64,000 bases of DNA from Certhia americana (GCA_018697195.1 CM031878.1:65320741-65384740), one strand, 5' to 3'. Positions 38,678 to 51,099 are shown, counted from the stretch's first letter. The notes: generated by a model not told the origin, from the letters alone. Program-made: numbers and translations.

Positions 38678-38762
38678 GGGGCTTGAAGCTTGAAGTTATC
38701 CAACTTATTAGAAAATCTTTATACCCCTTTATTAAATTTTAACATTCTGGTTAAAAAGAAAA

Positions 38763-38776
38763 TATGTATATATATA

Positions 38777-38808
<32 letters not shown>

Positions 38809-38810
38809 AT
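38763..38810. repeat. (TA)n microsatellite
   Basis: Alternating TA for about 46 bases, interrupted once by a TTTA step near 38779. Such arrays are prone to form hairpins or cruciforms and to change length. Confidence 0.95.
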
Positions 38811-39865
38811 CCATGGACAATGTGAAACCATGGAACTGCTAACTTCATTGTTGTCTGCTAACATTTAACCAAGGTTCCTGTCAGCTTTATTTGTATTGAA
38901 AGAAGAGATTTGCCATGTAGGCCATGGTAGTGGTGAAAGCATATTTACAGTCACTGTACTTTTCCCTATCAACAGTGTGAGTGATTAGTCACCAGTCACA
39001 CAAGGACATGGTGGGGGCAAAAGGACATTGATCATAGGCAAATTCATGTGAACAACAGCTTGCTCACATAAGTTCATTATAGGAACTTAATGGGATTTAT
39101 CAAGAGACAATGAGTAATACATGCCAGTGAAGAGCATTAGGATTCATACACAATGCTGAGTGAAAGTTAAACCTGATTTCCTACATGGCAATTAAAAGAG
39201 ATAGTGACTATGTTTTAGCCTGGGTTTTTAAAGCAAGTCACTATCGTTATATTTTCATTTCACATTATTTTTCACTGTGCACATTATAAAAAATAGATTT
39301 TGAAAGAATTGAAATAATTTTGAAAAAATTATGACTTCCTCATAATTTTAAGATCTCCTGTAACTTCTTTCTAATATTTTAGACCCACCTCCTATCTACA
39401 AACTGACAAAACTTGTTTTTGCAAAGGAAAGCCCAGACAAAATTCTTCTGTGATGCAATATGACTAAAAGATGTTCACTTAATTGATATCTTTTTCAAAT
39501 CAATGATCAGTAAGTTATGCTATTTTTGTGTAATGGGTAAATGCTGTTATATATTCACTACTATTACTCACATGATAAATGCCTATTTCAGTCTGAAAGA
39601 GAAAGGTGTGTGTACTGCAGTTTGTAGTCATTGTTTTAATTTCATTCCTGTGTTTGCAAGGCTCTTTGCTAGCTGTTGCATCCTGAAAAATGGGATTCAT
39701 CTTCTGCTTTAACTAATTTTATCTTACAGTATGATACTTAGGAAAAATAATGTAATTTGGTAAAATGTCTCCTTAAATATGAGCTTCATCTTGGGGATTT
39801 ATTTGTTTGACTTATTCCTGGTGGTTTTGGTGTGGGAGGGAGCTTGTAGTATTTTTCTTTTGTTA

Positions 39866-39912
39866 TTGGTTTGAGTTTGTTTGTTTGTTCATCTGTTTGC
39901 TTGCTTGCTTCT
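39866..39912. repeat. TTTG/GCTT simple tract
   Basis: GTTTGTTTGTTTG followed by three GCTT units; short and imperfect. Confidence 0.7.
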
Positions 39913-42095
39913 TTTAAGAGCAGGGATAGATAATCAGCCCATTTGATCTAGTAATTTTGTCTGGATTTTAAAAGGAAGGGTAAATTGAATGATAAATTCA
40001 CAAACTCTGAGGGAGTATGCTATTAATTTTAAGCAGAAAAAAACACTGAGAGAAAATAAGATCTCTGACCAAAGAAATTTTTCCCATGCAGCAGTGCCTG
40101 AGAATGGCTCTAAAGCATGGGAGTTAACTAGGTTGAAAAAAGCGGAAAACATTTTACAGATTTTTAAAGTATAATTTTTTCATAAGCCAATGCACCTATA
40201 TTTTGAATACTGTAACTGCCTACATGAATTTATGAAAATTAACACAATGAGCATAGGTGCCCATAACTAATTTTTAACAAAGCCTAACATATGGATAAGG
40301 AAATTTTAAGTAATTTCTATTACCATCGTCCTTTACAATCACTGAGGCATGCCTACATAATCTGGTTTTCACTTCCTTAGCCCAAAGGTGTTCTTCAGTC
40401 AGTCAAACACATCTTGTCTTACAAGACAGCATCATCCAATCCAAATCCTGGTGACAATCTTGAAATTCATTTCATCTTCTTTGTTTTCATAGTTGCATTC
40501 AACACCATAAATACATACTAGAGTAATAGGATCAGACTTTACTCTGTGCCTGTCTGCTTGCTAGCATGCTTTTCTAGCACAGCACAAGAACATAAAACAG
40601 CTGGAGAGGCACATAAGTAACCAGCCATCCACTTAACAGCTAGCCTTATTCCTTCCTCTCTGTGCAGAGTCAACCCTAAACATTTTAAAATGTTTATTTG
40701 AACTGGCTTAACCTTAGAAATAAAAGGGGCATCCACAGTCCACATAAAATTTATGAGATTATGGCTTAAACAATTCTCCCTTTTAAATGTTCTGAAGCTC
40801 TCATGATTAAATCAGAATCAATGATTCTTCAGATGTTAATCTTATAAATCAGATTTATATTTGGACTGATCTAAACACTGATTATTTATAAAGAGCTATT
40901 TATTGAACTTGAATTTGAAACAGAGTAAAAGGAATTTATATCAGAATAATCCTTCAACTTCATCAACAATAAACCTTTCTCAAACTTTTAATAGAATTCT
41001 GACTGTCATTATGATAGAGCACCAATATATTACCTAAAGCAATAATGCGAAATACAATTGTCAGAAGGTATATAAGATTATTTTTATCAAGCATTCTAGG
41101 TCTCAATGTTTTGACATTTAAGACTTCAAAATTAGAACTGTCAGTTGTGTTAATCATTTTGGAAGTAGCTCGTTTTGCCATATAAAGGTTTTAAAATTAA
41201 TTCCTAATACTCTTACAAAAGATGGATCCTTATATTTTAAAATGTGTTGCTAATTGTTTTGATGAATTAAAAGGTCTATTTGTTCCTAAACTATTTGTTC
41301 CAAGTCCAGAAAAGCCTTTTTTTAAAAACAGGTTACACAAAGGCAACATCAACCACGCCATTGCCCTTTGGCAGTCATCATCTATTGCCTCTGCCTCAGC
41401 TATAACTTGTACCAAATAGTACTGTTCATTTTTTATACCCTACTCATCATTTATTTACATTATAGGAGCATTTGAGTATGCTGGTATAACTATAACTGTG
41501 AAGAAGAACAGACTCTTCCTTTGAAAAGAACTCTTAAAAACCAAAGTATCTCATGTAGGCAACAGCATTGACAGCAACAGTAATTATAAAGACAATAAAT
41601 ATTAAAAAAAAATAAATGAGGAAGCTACAACATCAGTATAATTAGCCAGCTTCACTGCACATTTCTAATAGTAATTGTCTTAGTTCTCCTTTTCTATGCT
41701 AAACCTCTGTACAGATTATATTCTCAGTCATGTCTTATTTTAGTTGATAAATTCCTGAAGCCCCAAGGTGGTATTTATCACCAGATCATTAGCACATCTC
41801 TAAGCACATCTGATGACCTGCCTTCAGCATGAATTTAGGAATAAAGTTTATTTTATTTTCAGTATCCTTTAGTGTTATCAGTAATTTTTTGACAATCTGT
41901 TGCATTTCTTTATCCCTCTTGTATAAAGACCATATATTTGCTAGTGGTATACAAAGATAAATGGTTCTTACTATATGAAGTGTTCCAGTAAAATTTTTCT
42001 TATTTCATATTATTGTCAAAAATACTACCACATATCTTAAGATATCTTGAAATATAAATAGTAATAATTTGCCAGTTTTTCTCAACATCAATGAT

Positions 42096-42162
42096 TGAAA
42101 AATAATACTGTGAAGTAATTCTTCATAAAATACTGTGAAAAATAATAATGTGAAGTAATCTC
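42096..42162. repeat. Imperfect 40-bp tandem repeat
   Basis: TGAAAAATAATACTGTGAAG (from 42096) recurs at 42136 with one change, and the following AGTAAT also repeats. The second copy is partial (27 bases). Confidence 0.8.
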
Positions 42163-43170
42163 AAGCAATGGAGTAGAGACAGTATTTCAAAACGGTAGAG
42201 AATAACCATTTCTTTCTGCTCAAATCTCTTAATCAAAGGACAATAATTTTCACACACAGAATCTGGGTCCCAGATGGAAAGATTATTCTGCCTTTGCAAA
42301 GAACCAACAGAATAGTACAGAGTACTACAGAATATGTACAGAACACATTAGAGAGAATCAGCTTAATTTACTTAAACAAAGGCCTCCAGATAGAGTATTA
42401 AAAAATAAATTTTGCAGATGAGGGAGTCTCAGGAGTCACAGAGTCCTAGGCTCTTCTTTAATTCCAAGTTACAGTCCATTAGCTACTAATTTTTCTAAAG
42501 AAGCCCAGTAAGGACTTTTCAACTTATGCAAGTATTTCTAAAATAAGTTACTCCAATATTTTAGGTCAATTCAAGATATAATCACTCATCCTATAATTAG
42601 GTTCTTTAAAAAAACCCATATATTTATTTATCTTTCCTGTCCATTTGGATGGCATTTGGGTAGATGCTTTTTTCTTCTCATAACTTTTCTTGTACATGCA
42701 CTGCAATGCAGAAAATACAACAAAATCTTCCACATGCACTGACAGGCCAAAATTAATATTAAAGGAATAAAATGAAATAACCACACTGAGACTTAGCAAT
42801 TCTGAACTGAGCTGGTTTAGAATATTCAGATATTTTCTGTACCTTTAATTTATGGAAAACAGAAAATTTTTCTGTAGTTTACTCATTATCTCGTTAAAGA
42901 TATAATTAGTTAACCATTCAAATTAAAATATGTGGAAAAATATGGTTACCAAAAGAAAACACGGGCTTAATAAAATTGGTAAATGCTCAATTTCAACATT
43001 TCATGTTGCAAAAAATGTTAGAACAAGGCGTTTCAGAGATGTATTGTTTTCACCTGATAATTGTAATGGTATCTTAACTGAAGGACAAGAACAGTTACTG
43101 TTTGGGTAGCTAGAAAAGTAATTATTTCATAAACTGAGTGAAATAATAAACAGTACACAGATGTGGAAGA

Positions 43171-43207
<37 letters not shown>

Positions 43208-43229
43208 GTAATAATAATAATAGTAATAA
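43171..43229. repeat. (AAT)n microsatellite
   Basis: About 19 AAT/ATA triplets, with two AGT interruptions near the right end. The minus-strand frame over it gives poly-Ile, an artefact of the array. Confidence 0.97.
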
Positions 43230-44340
43230 CTATTTTTTCCAATTATTTTATTGGACAGACAGATTTTTCAGGTCTTTACAGGGACAGCCTTTAAGCACTA
43301 TCATTGCTGCTGCTGTGATTGTTGGAAGAGGGGAGTGCAATCTTTAATTAGGGAATAAGCCAGACAATTAAAACACACCAGCTTTCTATAACGGGCTGTA
43401 TGAAGTTTGAATGTTAAGTTTATGTAATTTGAGATAGTCTTAGTCAAAAGCCTTGGTTTTTTTGCAGTGTTTGTAAAGAAGATGAATTATCTGCATGAGT
43501 AGAATTTGACTATTTAACTTTCACGTTACTTCTACTTGTTTATTTTTATTGAAGTACATGATAGATATAGTTCGAATTCAAATTAAAATTACTCAGCTAA
43601 AAGTAGCTTTTTCTAGCTGTTTTTTCATTGAATTATGAGTGAAAAATAAAAACTAAATATTCAAAATAACCCACTTCTAGTATTAGGAAGATTAGTGTTA
43701 ACTTTAAGTTGTAAATGACTTTTAATAATTTTTGGGGTGTTCTTATATTTTCTTCTGCCCAAAAACTAAAACAGATTTTTTTTTTTCATTTAAAGAAAAA
43801 GAGAAGGAAAGGCAGAGAAAATTTTACTTTCCCCTGAGAAAGCAATCTCAGGGTTTTCCCTTCATTTCCTCAGACGATTTCCAGGAGATCTAAGAATGAT
43901 TTAAAGTACTCCTCATTCCTAATAAATAATTCCCCAGAATTTATAAGAGGTTTTGGGTTGTCCAGATGGGATGACATATTCTAGATGTTATTATTTAAAT
44001 CCTACATTATGCAGTGGTTTGCATTTATAACCATGCATACATATTCAGTTACGGCATTTCTATTAAAACTACTAAGAACTAACTAACTAAATACTAACTT
44101 GTAAAGTGGACAGAACATTTCATGTATAAAAAGATTCAGCAGTTAATTATAGTTGGCCTATTAACAGAGGTAGAAAAAATAAGTTAAAACCTTTTATTTC
44201 TTCTCAATTTTTGTGATACTGCCATTTCACTGTTGTTTCATTCTACAGAGTTCACTATTATAAAAAAGCCACTCCACACACTTTGAAAATTTAGAAGTTA
44301 TACGTCCAAAAGAAGCATAGGGTATATAACTATGTAAATT
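43230..44340. other. AT-rich non-coding stretch
   Basis: No gene or recognised repeat is seen here. Short frames only. Confidence 0.55.
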
Positions 44341-44670
44341 CCCCTGTTCCTCCACCCCCCCACAAGCTGCCAGCTCAGATTTAGGGGGAGTATTGGAAGG
44401 AGGGGAACTACAGGATAGGGTAGAGAGAGTCACAAAAGAAGCCCTTACCTCAGGATGTAATCCAAAGCTTTATTCCATGAAGGGAACCGGGAGGCAAGAA
44501 AGGGATCACATGGGGGGAGAGGGGTTTTTATTACCTTTGGTGTCAGGGTCAAGTTACCTGGCCGAAGGCCATAGGTCAGACTCAAAGGGGCAGGTAACCC
44601 AGGCCAGGTTACAGTTTCTGGGGGAGGGGTTTTGAGGGGAGAGCATTTGTAAAAAGGATACAACAAAACT
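44341..44670 (-). mobile_element. Probable endogenous-retrovirus LTR fragment
   Basis: A sharply G-rich plus strand stands out from its AT-rich flanks. On the minus strand a TATA-like ATAAAAA (44525-44531) is followed about 50 bp downstream by AATAAA (44469-44474), the order and spacing of an LTR U3-R region. Phrases such as 'aaagctttattcca', 'gggaaccgggaggcaagaaa', 'ggccataggtcagactcaaa' and 'cccaggccaggttacag' recall a bird LTR repeat. Overlapping frames on both strands (44393-44635 plus, 44445-44666 minus) are a composition effect. The outer ends were not located. Confidence 0.55.
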
Positions 44671-45520
44671 AATTCTGATTTTCCAAGAGTATTAATCCAC
44701 TTGAATCAAATAAGCAAGAAGAGGTAAACAATAAGACCAGTAATACTACCCCTATAAGAACCTCCATCTGGTGTCTCTTAAGTATTTAAAATATTCGGGG
44801 ATGCTGCTTATATAGAACTAAAATTGGGGATTAGGGTCTTTCATTTCAGGCATTGTTCAAAATTATTCCTTCTTCAAATGCTGCTGTGCTGTACACTGTG
44901 AAAATATTTATTGCAGTTCAGTCCTTTGGAATCCAGGTATTAAGCAGGCTTATTCTTCCTACTCCCCTGTCACCTTCATTCGTACAGAATGAGATAATAC
45001 TGATTTTTAAATTAGCATGTATCCTGAGCTACGATACTGTGGCACACTTTGGAGTCCACAACTTTCAAAATTTTGACTGCCTCCAGAGGACCTTTTGTGA
45101 CCAGATGAATCTCAACTAACATCGACATGAATGACTCTTCTTTCTAATATCAAATACCCTGTCATGTCAAAATACAAAAACAAATAATCAAAAGAAAACC
45201 CTACCTCTTAAAAAATCCCTTTTTTTGACAGATTTGAAATTGTTTCTGATAAAGGCTATGAATTGCTTTTTCCAGTTAGAACAGTGGTCTATTGAAAGAG
45301 ATATTTTTTTTCTAATACATCCCACTGAGAAGGTATCTTGGTGATTTGCGTAATTATCAGCTTTAGTGCTACAACACTAAGCTACAGCTCTACTAGTATG
45401 ACAAGATAAACAGAGGAAGAAACTCATTAGGCCAAACAGAAATGTTCAAAGTTTCTTTATCATTTGGATGCAAACTGAAAATATCCAGTGGCATTTCATT
45501 AGCTGTATTTAAGGGCAATG
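44671..45520. other. AT-rich non-coding stretch, possibly retroelement-derived at the left
   Basis: The first ~170 bp may still belong to the neighbouring LTR element, but no retroviral protein similarity is visible. The rest is AT-rich with frames up to 88 codons (44853-45119) that resemble nothing known. Confidence 0.4.
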
Positions 45521-45636
45521 TTGGTTTTGGTTTTGGTTTTGGCTTTGGTTTTGGTGGGTTTTTTTTTGTTTTGTTGTTTTTGTATTTTGACATTTTTTTT
45601 TTTTTTTTGTTTTTTTTTTTTTTGGGGGGTTTTTTA
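45521..45636. repeat. (GGTTTT)n and T/G-rich low-complexity tract
   Basis: Five to six GGTTTT-type hexamers (45521-45556, one with a C) run into a T-rich region with only G interruptions, ending in GGGGGG near 45624-45629. The strand asymmetry (almost no A or C) is extreme. Frames through it give Gly-Phe or Pro-Lys repeats that are artefacts. Confidence 0.95.
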
Positions 45637-47132
45637 ATTGTTTATATTGGGCCAATTCTGGCTTAAAATTTTTGGGGTGCATGTGCATCATTAGTATGTG
45701 TTACCATCGCTGGTATCATGTGATGAAAAGGCTAAGATTTATCCCATATGACTGTTATTTGACTTAAGCCTAAATCAACTTAAAGTCAATTATAAATAAT
45801 ATTTTAGATTATTTAGGGCAGAGCAGGCTTGAGGCTAAATTCATTGTAAAACCTCACTCATTTTTAATAGGTATTTTGGCTTTGTTTTATGCTGCTGTAT
45901 TTTACTGAAGCTGTAAAAGGCTCATGAAGACCCTGAACTAAAATGCGTTTAGCTACAAAAAAGCACTTGTGTGAACATGGCATTAATGCATTTTAAGATA
46001 CCTGTATACTGCATTAGGGATGGAGACACTAGAAAATAGCTAATTTGACAACTCATTAACAGCAAGAAACTATTAAGTATTCTTTACAGTTCTCTCAGGT
46101 ACTTTGTGTCAATGATTAAACATCTAACCAATTGCTAATGCTGCATTGTTAGTTAAAAATGTCTTAAGTTTTATATCATTGCAGTTGCTGAGTGGCTTTC
46201 ATTTTACTGACTTGACAGTTTACAAGCATTCTAACAGTGTTACTAACAAAAGACTTAACTTTTGAAACTTCTGATTTACCATTTCCCTTGTTTTATCATT
46301 TAGCACAGCTAAACCCTGTCATTAAACCAAATATCCTTTTCTGGTTATTCACTCAGTGCCTTGCAGGCAAAGGAATCATTTCTGTCACAACTGCAAAAAG
46401 TTTGATTGCTGTGAAATATTACAGAAATCTGTCCAGGTTCTGCACATATACTTCAAATTCTATCAAGCCTGCCTCGCCCTGGGAAATAAACCTTTCTCCT
46501 GAAGATAAATCTACAGTACTCTTGAAACAAGTGGTTGATGCATTTATTTAAAGGTGTTTTTCAAGCTCTGAGAAGTTTACATTCATGGAGCATTAAATAT
46601 TAACTTAGCATTTAATCAACTAAGCATTAAAATCCTACAAACCTGAACAGATTTCTATTAAGTAGAACATACAGTGAGAATTTGCATTCATAAACTACAT
46701 AAATGTCAGCTGAAAATCTGTAAAATAGCCACCATTTATGTTGAGTTAATCTTTTAGATTTCTCTTGTTCCTGTTTTTCATATAAAATGTCCAGTATTAA
46801 GATGAATCTTACACACAATACAAGCTTACAAGAAAGTTTTGTTCTTTTTACTTGCTACCCTGCTCTATTACTAATTAGTAATAAATTAAATTTACTCAAG
46901 TGAAATCTGTTTTGCCTGTGGCAGCAATTCATAAGCAATCTTCTGGCTCATCTCTTGACTCACAAGTCTTTTCATTACATTTTCTAACTTTGTCCTGCAG
47001 AGGAAAGGAAGAGAAAGAGCAACTTGATAAGGACCTGAAAACCATCTGAGTTCAATGCCTCACTGATGTCAAGACTTGTGGGCCAATTTTTCCATTTGCA
47101 AAAACAGGTAAAGGTGTCAGTTTATCAATGAA
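45637..47132. other. AT-rich non-coding stretch
   Basis: No supported gene. A 104-codon frame at 46237-46551 (plus strand) has no recognisable similarity, and its length is within chance expectation for this composition. No transposable element is recognised. Confidence 0.5.
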
Positions 47133-47570
47133 CCTCTTCCACTAGACCAGGTTGCTCAAAATCATGATAAACCCTCCCTCGAAAATTTTCAGGGGTAAGG
47201 CATCCACAATTTTTCCAATCCTCACTATCTTCACAGTAAAGAATTTCTTCCTCATTTGTAATTGAAGCCCACCCTTTTCCAGTCTGAATCCATTTCCCCT
47301 TTCCTTGTAACTACACGCTTTTGTAAATAGCATCTCCATCTTTATTTTTTGGCTCCTTTCAGGTGCTGGAAGGTTGCAATTAGGCCATCCCAAAGCCTGT
47401 TCTTCTTCAGGCTGAACAATCCCAGTTCTCTCATCCATTCAACACAGGAGAGGTGCTCCATCTCTCTGATCATCTTGATGGCCTCTTCTGGACTCACTCC
47501 AACAGGGTACCTGTACTGGGGACCCCAGAGCTGGATGCAGTACTTCAATTGGGGTCTCTTTAATGGGCTT
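47133..47570 (-). mobile_element. CR1 LINE fragment, 3' part (well preserved)
   Basis: The plus strand follows the reverse complement of the CR1 3' region closely for over 400 bp: 'actagaccaggttgctcaaa', 'gcatccacaatttttcc', 'cacagtaaagaatttcttcc', 'cctttcaggtgctggaaggt', 'ggctgaacaatcccag', 'ggagaggtgctccatctctc', 'atcttgatggcctcttctgg' and 'ggggaccccagagctggatg'. Minus-strand frames (47142-47438 and 47342-47548) show CR1-like peptide such as RRWDGLIATFQH in altered form, plus WGPQY-type sequence, but are broken. This is the longest clean 3' CR1 match in the window. Confidence 0.93.
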
Positions 47571-48328
47571 CATTTGGACTTTCAGTTACTGAGAGTTTCT
47601 CTGGAAGAAAAATCTAGTGTGTGAGATATACAGGAGTCCTGACTTCCTGCTATCCTAGTGGACACAAGGTCTCTGTATTCTTTGGTCTACTATTGTCCAT
47701 TGCCCCTTCAAAATTCTGCAAAAGACTGACTGGACTCCAGAAGATGGATGATAAAATAAAATACCGGTGTATTTAGTAGAACTTTATTTAGTAGAACTAG
47801 CCTCATTGCCTAAAGTGTGTTTATACTGCTGAATATTCAGACTTCTTAAGTCATAATGTAGAACAGTAGAGATTTAAGTGATAGCTTAACTTAAACTGAA
47901 CATTAAAATTGCAAAAGAAATATAAAAGTTTCATTTTATGCTGTAGTGAATGTACTTAGGTAATGTCTTTCTATGTAAAGTCAAAATGAATAAATAATTT
48001 AATGCTGAACTGTGTCAATGTCTATTAGACGTTGGTGAACAAGTGTTTGACAGGAAATAGGAGGTATGCAAATAGTAACCATATTTACAAATACAGAAAA
48101 CTATTTCTGCTATTCTGCAAGTGGTGATTCAATGCACCCATGCAGCCTGTTGATTAAATACCACATTGTGACCTGCACTAGTCTTCACTAGAGTACAGTA
48201 AAAAGTACAATCACACTTTTTTTGTGAAGAAAGGTAGAAAAGATCTGAGTTGATCCATTCAATTTCTGCTGTATAGAGCCAGCACAGCTGAACTAAGAAT
48301 GTGAATCTGTCAAGAGAAGCCTGATGTC

Positions 48329-48329
<1 letters not shown>
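47571..48329. other. AT-rich non-coding stretch
   Basis: No gene or recognised repeat beyond the flanking CR1 and the GATA array. Confidence 0.55.

Positions 48330-48409
<80 letters not shown>
48330..48409. repeat. (GATA)n microsatellite, about 20 units
   Basis: Twenty uninterrupted AGAT/GATA tetranucleotides. Read in reverse it gives a Tyr-Leu-Ser-Ile peptide repeat, an artefact. This is long and pure enough to be highly variable between individuals. Confidence 0.99.
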
Positions 48410-48520
48410 AGAAACAGTGGATATGTTAAATGGATTAGAATTTGATAATGAGTCAGCAATAGAAAAAAATCCAATTGTCAAGCGATCTAATTTACACCAA
48501 AGTAAATGCCCAAATGGATA

Positions 48521-48564
48521 GGTTGGTTGGTTGGTTGGTTGGTTGGTTGGTTGGTTGGTTGGTT
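48521..48564. repeat. (TTGG)n microsatellite, about 11 units
   Basis: Eleven pure GGTT units, about 110 bp from the GATA array. Frames crossing it (48492-48866 minus, 124 codons; 48506-48784 plus) contain Asn-Gln-Pro-Thr or Gly-Trp-Leu-Val repeats that are products of the array. Confidence 0.99.
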
Positions 48565-49399
48565 TTTGATTGATTGTTTGATAAAAAGAAAGTCTTGTTT
48601 TCCTGTGTGGTCCAATTCTGCATGTCTGTTTGAAGAAGTGGTCTTTCTGCAGGTAAATATGTTTGGGTTTGCCAGAAATAAGTTACAATATAAATCCTCA
48701 ATGTTATACAGCATAAGGAGAATAAGTCCCAGAACTGAGAAACATGTAGCAGTGAACAGTGTTTCTTATGAGTGCTCTTCCTGACAAGTCTTATGAGAAT
48801 AGCATTTGTCATACAGTTCAATGTTGCTAAGTAAATATTTGTTTTATTGTTTTGATAAACCACCATCTAACTTGCTTCTTTTTTTTTTTTTTTATTCAAA
48901 GTAACCTAATTATGTGTTATCTTTGCAAATAAGCAGAATGTTAATTAGGCAGCATTGTTCTGAATACCCACTTCACAATGTTGTCTTTACTGATTTCAGT
49001 TACCAAAGTAATATTTTCATGTGATGCTAATACTGAAGCAAAATATGCATGGTTTCTTGGTGATTCATCTGGAAAATGATAAAAACATTCAGAATAATTC
49101 ACAATTATATATCTGAGTAACTAGAAAAATGTCGAGTTGCTTGAACTAATCATTTTGCCTTGGTCTTTGGTCTTGGTCTTGGAAGACCCCATCCAAACTA
49201 AGGCATTTAAAATCTTTGCTGCTGAAGGCTGTCCAATCTTTGTTGTAAATAGCAATTTGACAAAGAAATTACATGTATTAAAAAAATTAGCTTGTACCTT
49301 GTAGTGTCTCTAAATGACCATTTTAAGTCTGTCTTTTAAATAAAGAAATCACAAGATACTGCTGTCTTTAGTCACTGTATCTTTATACATGCTCATTTT
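48565..49399. other. AT-rich non-coding stretch
   Basis: No supported gene. A T15 run lies at 48879-48893. A short GGTCTT-like patch occurs at about 49158-49182. Confidence 0.55.
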
Positions 49400-49705
49400 C
49401 TCTTTTGCACAAATAAAATATGTTTCAAATATGTGATTGGTTTTATTTGTCTCGAAGTGGAAAGAGGAAAGCTAAAGCCTAACGAGGTTAAAACTAATCA
49501 AAGAAAAAGCAGAAGAGCCGCAGAGGAATGAAAATCAGATTAAGGTCTGAAGCAGCAGGAGGAAGCGGCAGCAAGACTCAAATTGTGAAGTGACATAACG
49601 AGCGGTGACACAAACAAAAAATAGTCTCCAGGAGTAGTGAGTGACCCCAAGACTTTTACTGGAGTTCTGTAGGAGGATGCTTCAGAGTGACAATCCGTAA
49701 GTGTC
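49400..49705 (+). other. Possible unannotated first exon or regulatory patch (speculative)
   Basis: This purine-rich patch has several CpG dinucleotides (for example gccgc, gcggc, aacgagcgg) in otherwise CpG-poor DNA. An ATTGG box lies near 49436, and a strong consensus splice donor, GTAAGT, occurs at 49698-49703 after 'gtgacaatcc'. Those features would suit a 5' untranslated exon of a long non-coding or distant gene on the plus strand. No open frame supports coding. A GTAAGT alone is common by chance, so this remains a lead only. Confidence 0.15.
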
Positions 49706-51030
49706 ATATCCTGAATTAGAAGGATTTTCATAGCTAGAGCCTAGTTTTAAAAAGCAACAGGAGCCAGATCCCTCAAAAGACATTTGCTATGTTCTCAGAA
49801 ATATTAACAGGGAAAAAGTTGTAAACACTGAAAAAGCCCTTGTCTATGTTTTTTTCTTCACATTTTTGTCTTCACGAGGAACTTTGTATTAGCACAGTTA
49901 GATGCCTCTGCAGAAGCGGTATTTTAATAGATACAAGATTTCTCAGAAGTGACACTTTGAGTCACAGAGTGGAAGTTACTCAGACAGTCAAACTTGGAGA
50001 CATAGTTAAACTTTGCAAGCGTCTGAAGGAGAGATAAAATAATGGTACATTTTAGAAAGGAAAAACTGTTGAAATTCAACTTAAGAGAGATCGAGTGCTT
50101 CTTGCTCAAGCAGAGCTATTTCTTTTCCCCTTCTGGATAAACATTGAAGAGTGAGTATTTTGGAATCACTTAAAAAAAGAAAAAAATTATGCTGGAATAG
50201 TAATTTTCATAACTAAGAGATTATGCACTGATCTCTGGAAAATAGTCATCTATACAATGAACTAACTTTTGTAATAAGAATATTCTTCTAGCAAAACAGC
50301 TTTACATCTAAAGTTACATACACTGACAGAGAAAAGGACAAAGTTAGAAACATTCAGTTAGCATGTGAAAATAAAAAAGAAACTCAGATTAGGAAATATC
50401 TCTGAAGGATGATTCACATTTTTTATTTTCAAAGTGATAGATTTATGAAAGAAAAAATAAGTCTTGTGCCATCATTTTCTCCTTGTCATCCTAAGTGTCA
50501 AAAACTTGTAAGAATTTATGCTACTGATGCCAACTTTCCACACTCTGAGACTGCTGACATGTTAAAATTTGTTATAATGCATTTTTTTAATTCCTCGTGG
50601 GAATTAAATGATGAACCACTTGCTTAACTGATGCCATGAGATCAGTAGGAGCAGGCATGAAAAATGTATTTGGTGGCACACAATACTTGATACTAAAGTT
50701 ATTATCCTTTTATAACTGTTATTTTGTCCTGGAAAATTTAAGACAAACCATTATTATGAAAATTAATGTTAGAGTTCTTTATTCATTTCTGCTAACTCAA
50801 ACATTTAATGAAGCTTTGGATGTTGCCTGTATAATTTTAAAAAATGCAAATGCATTAAAATTTAGTGAAGGTTGAAGAATTTTAGCATTTTGATAGTTTT
50901 TGTTAAAAAATGACTGCTACACTGAGCTCGTAACAGGGTTTAGCAGTTCCCTAATAAGACACTATTTTTATGTTTTTTTTCTTTAATTTTTAGTTTTTCA
51001 AATTTTCTAATGTCCACACAAGCAGAAATT
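49706..51030. other. AT-rich non-coding stretch
   Basis: Two neighbouring plus-strand frames, 50409-50627 (72 codons) and 50636-50875 (79 codons), are separated by eight bases. Neither resembles a known protein. Codon content is simply that of AT-rich DNA. No transposable element is recognised. Confidence 0.5.
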
Positions 51031-51063
51031 AAAAAAAAAAAAAAACACAAACAAACAAACAAA
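51031..51063. repeat. A15 run followed by (CAAA)n
   Basis: Fifteen A then about four CAAA units. It lies 40 bp before the CR1 fragment, which is on the plus strand, so it is not that element's 3' tail. Confidence 0.9.
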
Positions 51064-51099
51064 ACCTCAAAGGTAAATATGACTGCAATTTATTAAATG

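Larger units (their letters stand above)
38811..43170. other. AT-rich non-coding stretch
   Basis: No supported gene or recognised transposable element in about 4.4 kb. There is a short TTTG/GCTT simple tract at 39866-39912. At 42096-42162 an imperfect 40-bp direct repeat (TGAAAAATAATA.TGTGAAGTAAT) occurs. ATATCTTAAGATAT, a 14-bp perfect palindrome, lies near 42035. Confidence 0.5.

Noticed and set aside
43033..43242. Poly-Ile frame, possible membrane peptide
   Set aside because: It is produced by the AAT microsatellite read on the minus strand.
46237..46551. 104-codon open frame
   Set aside because: No recognisable domain or splice context, and its length is within chance expectation.
48330..48564. 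Regular repeats considered as a CRISPR array
   Set aside because: They are pure tetranucleotide arrays without spacers, in a vertebrate genome.
48492..48866. 124-codon minus-strand frame with Asn-Gln-Pro-Thr repeats
   Set aside because: The repeat peptide is the translation of the TTGG microsatellite; the rest has no similarity.
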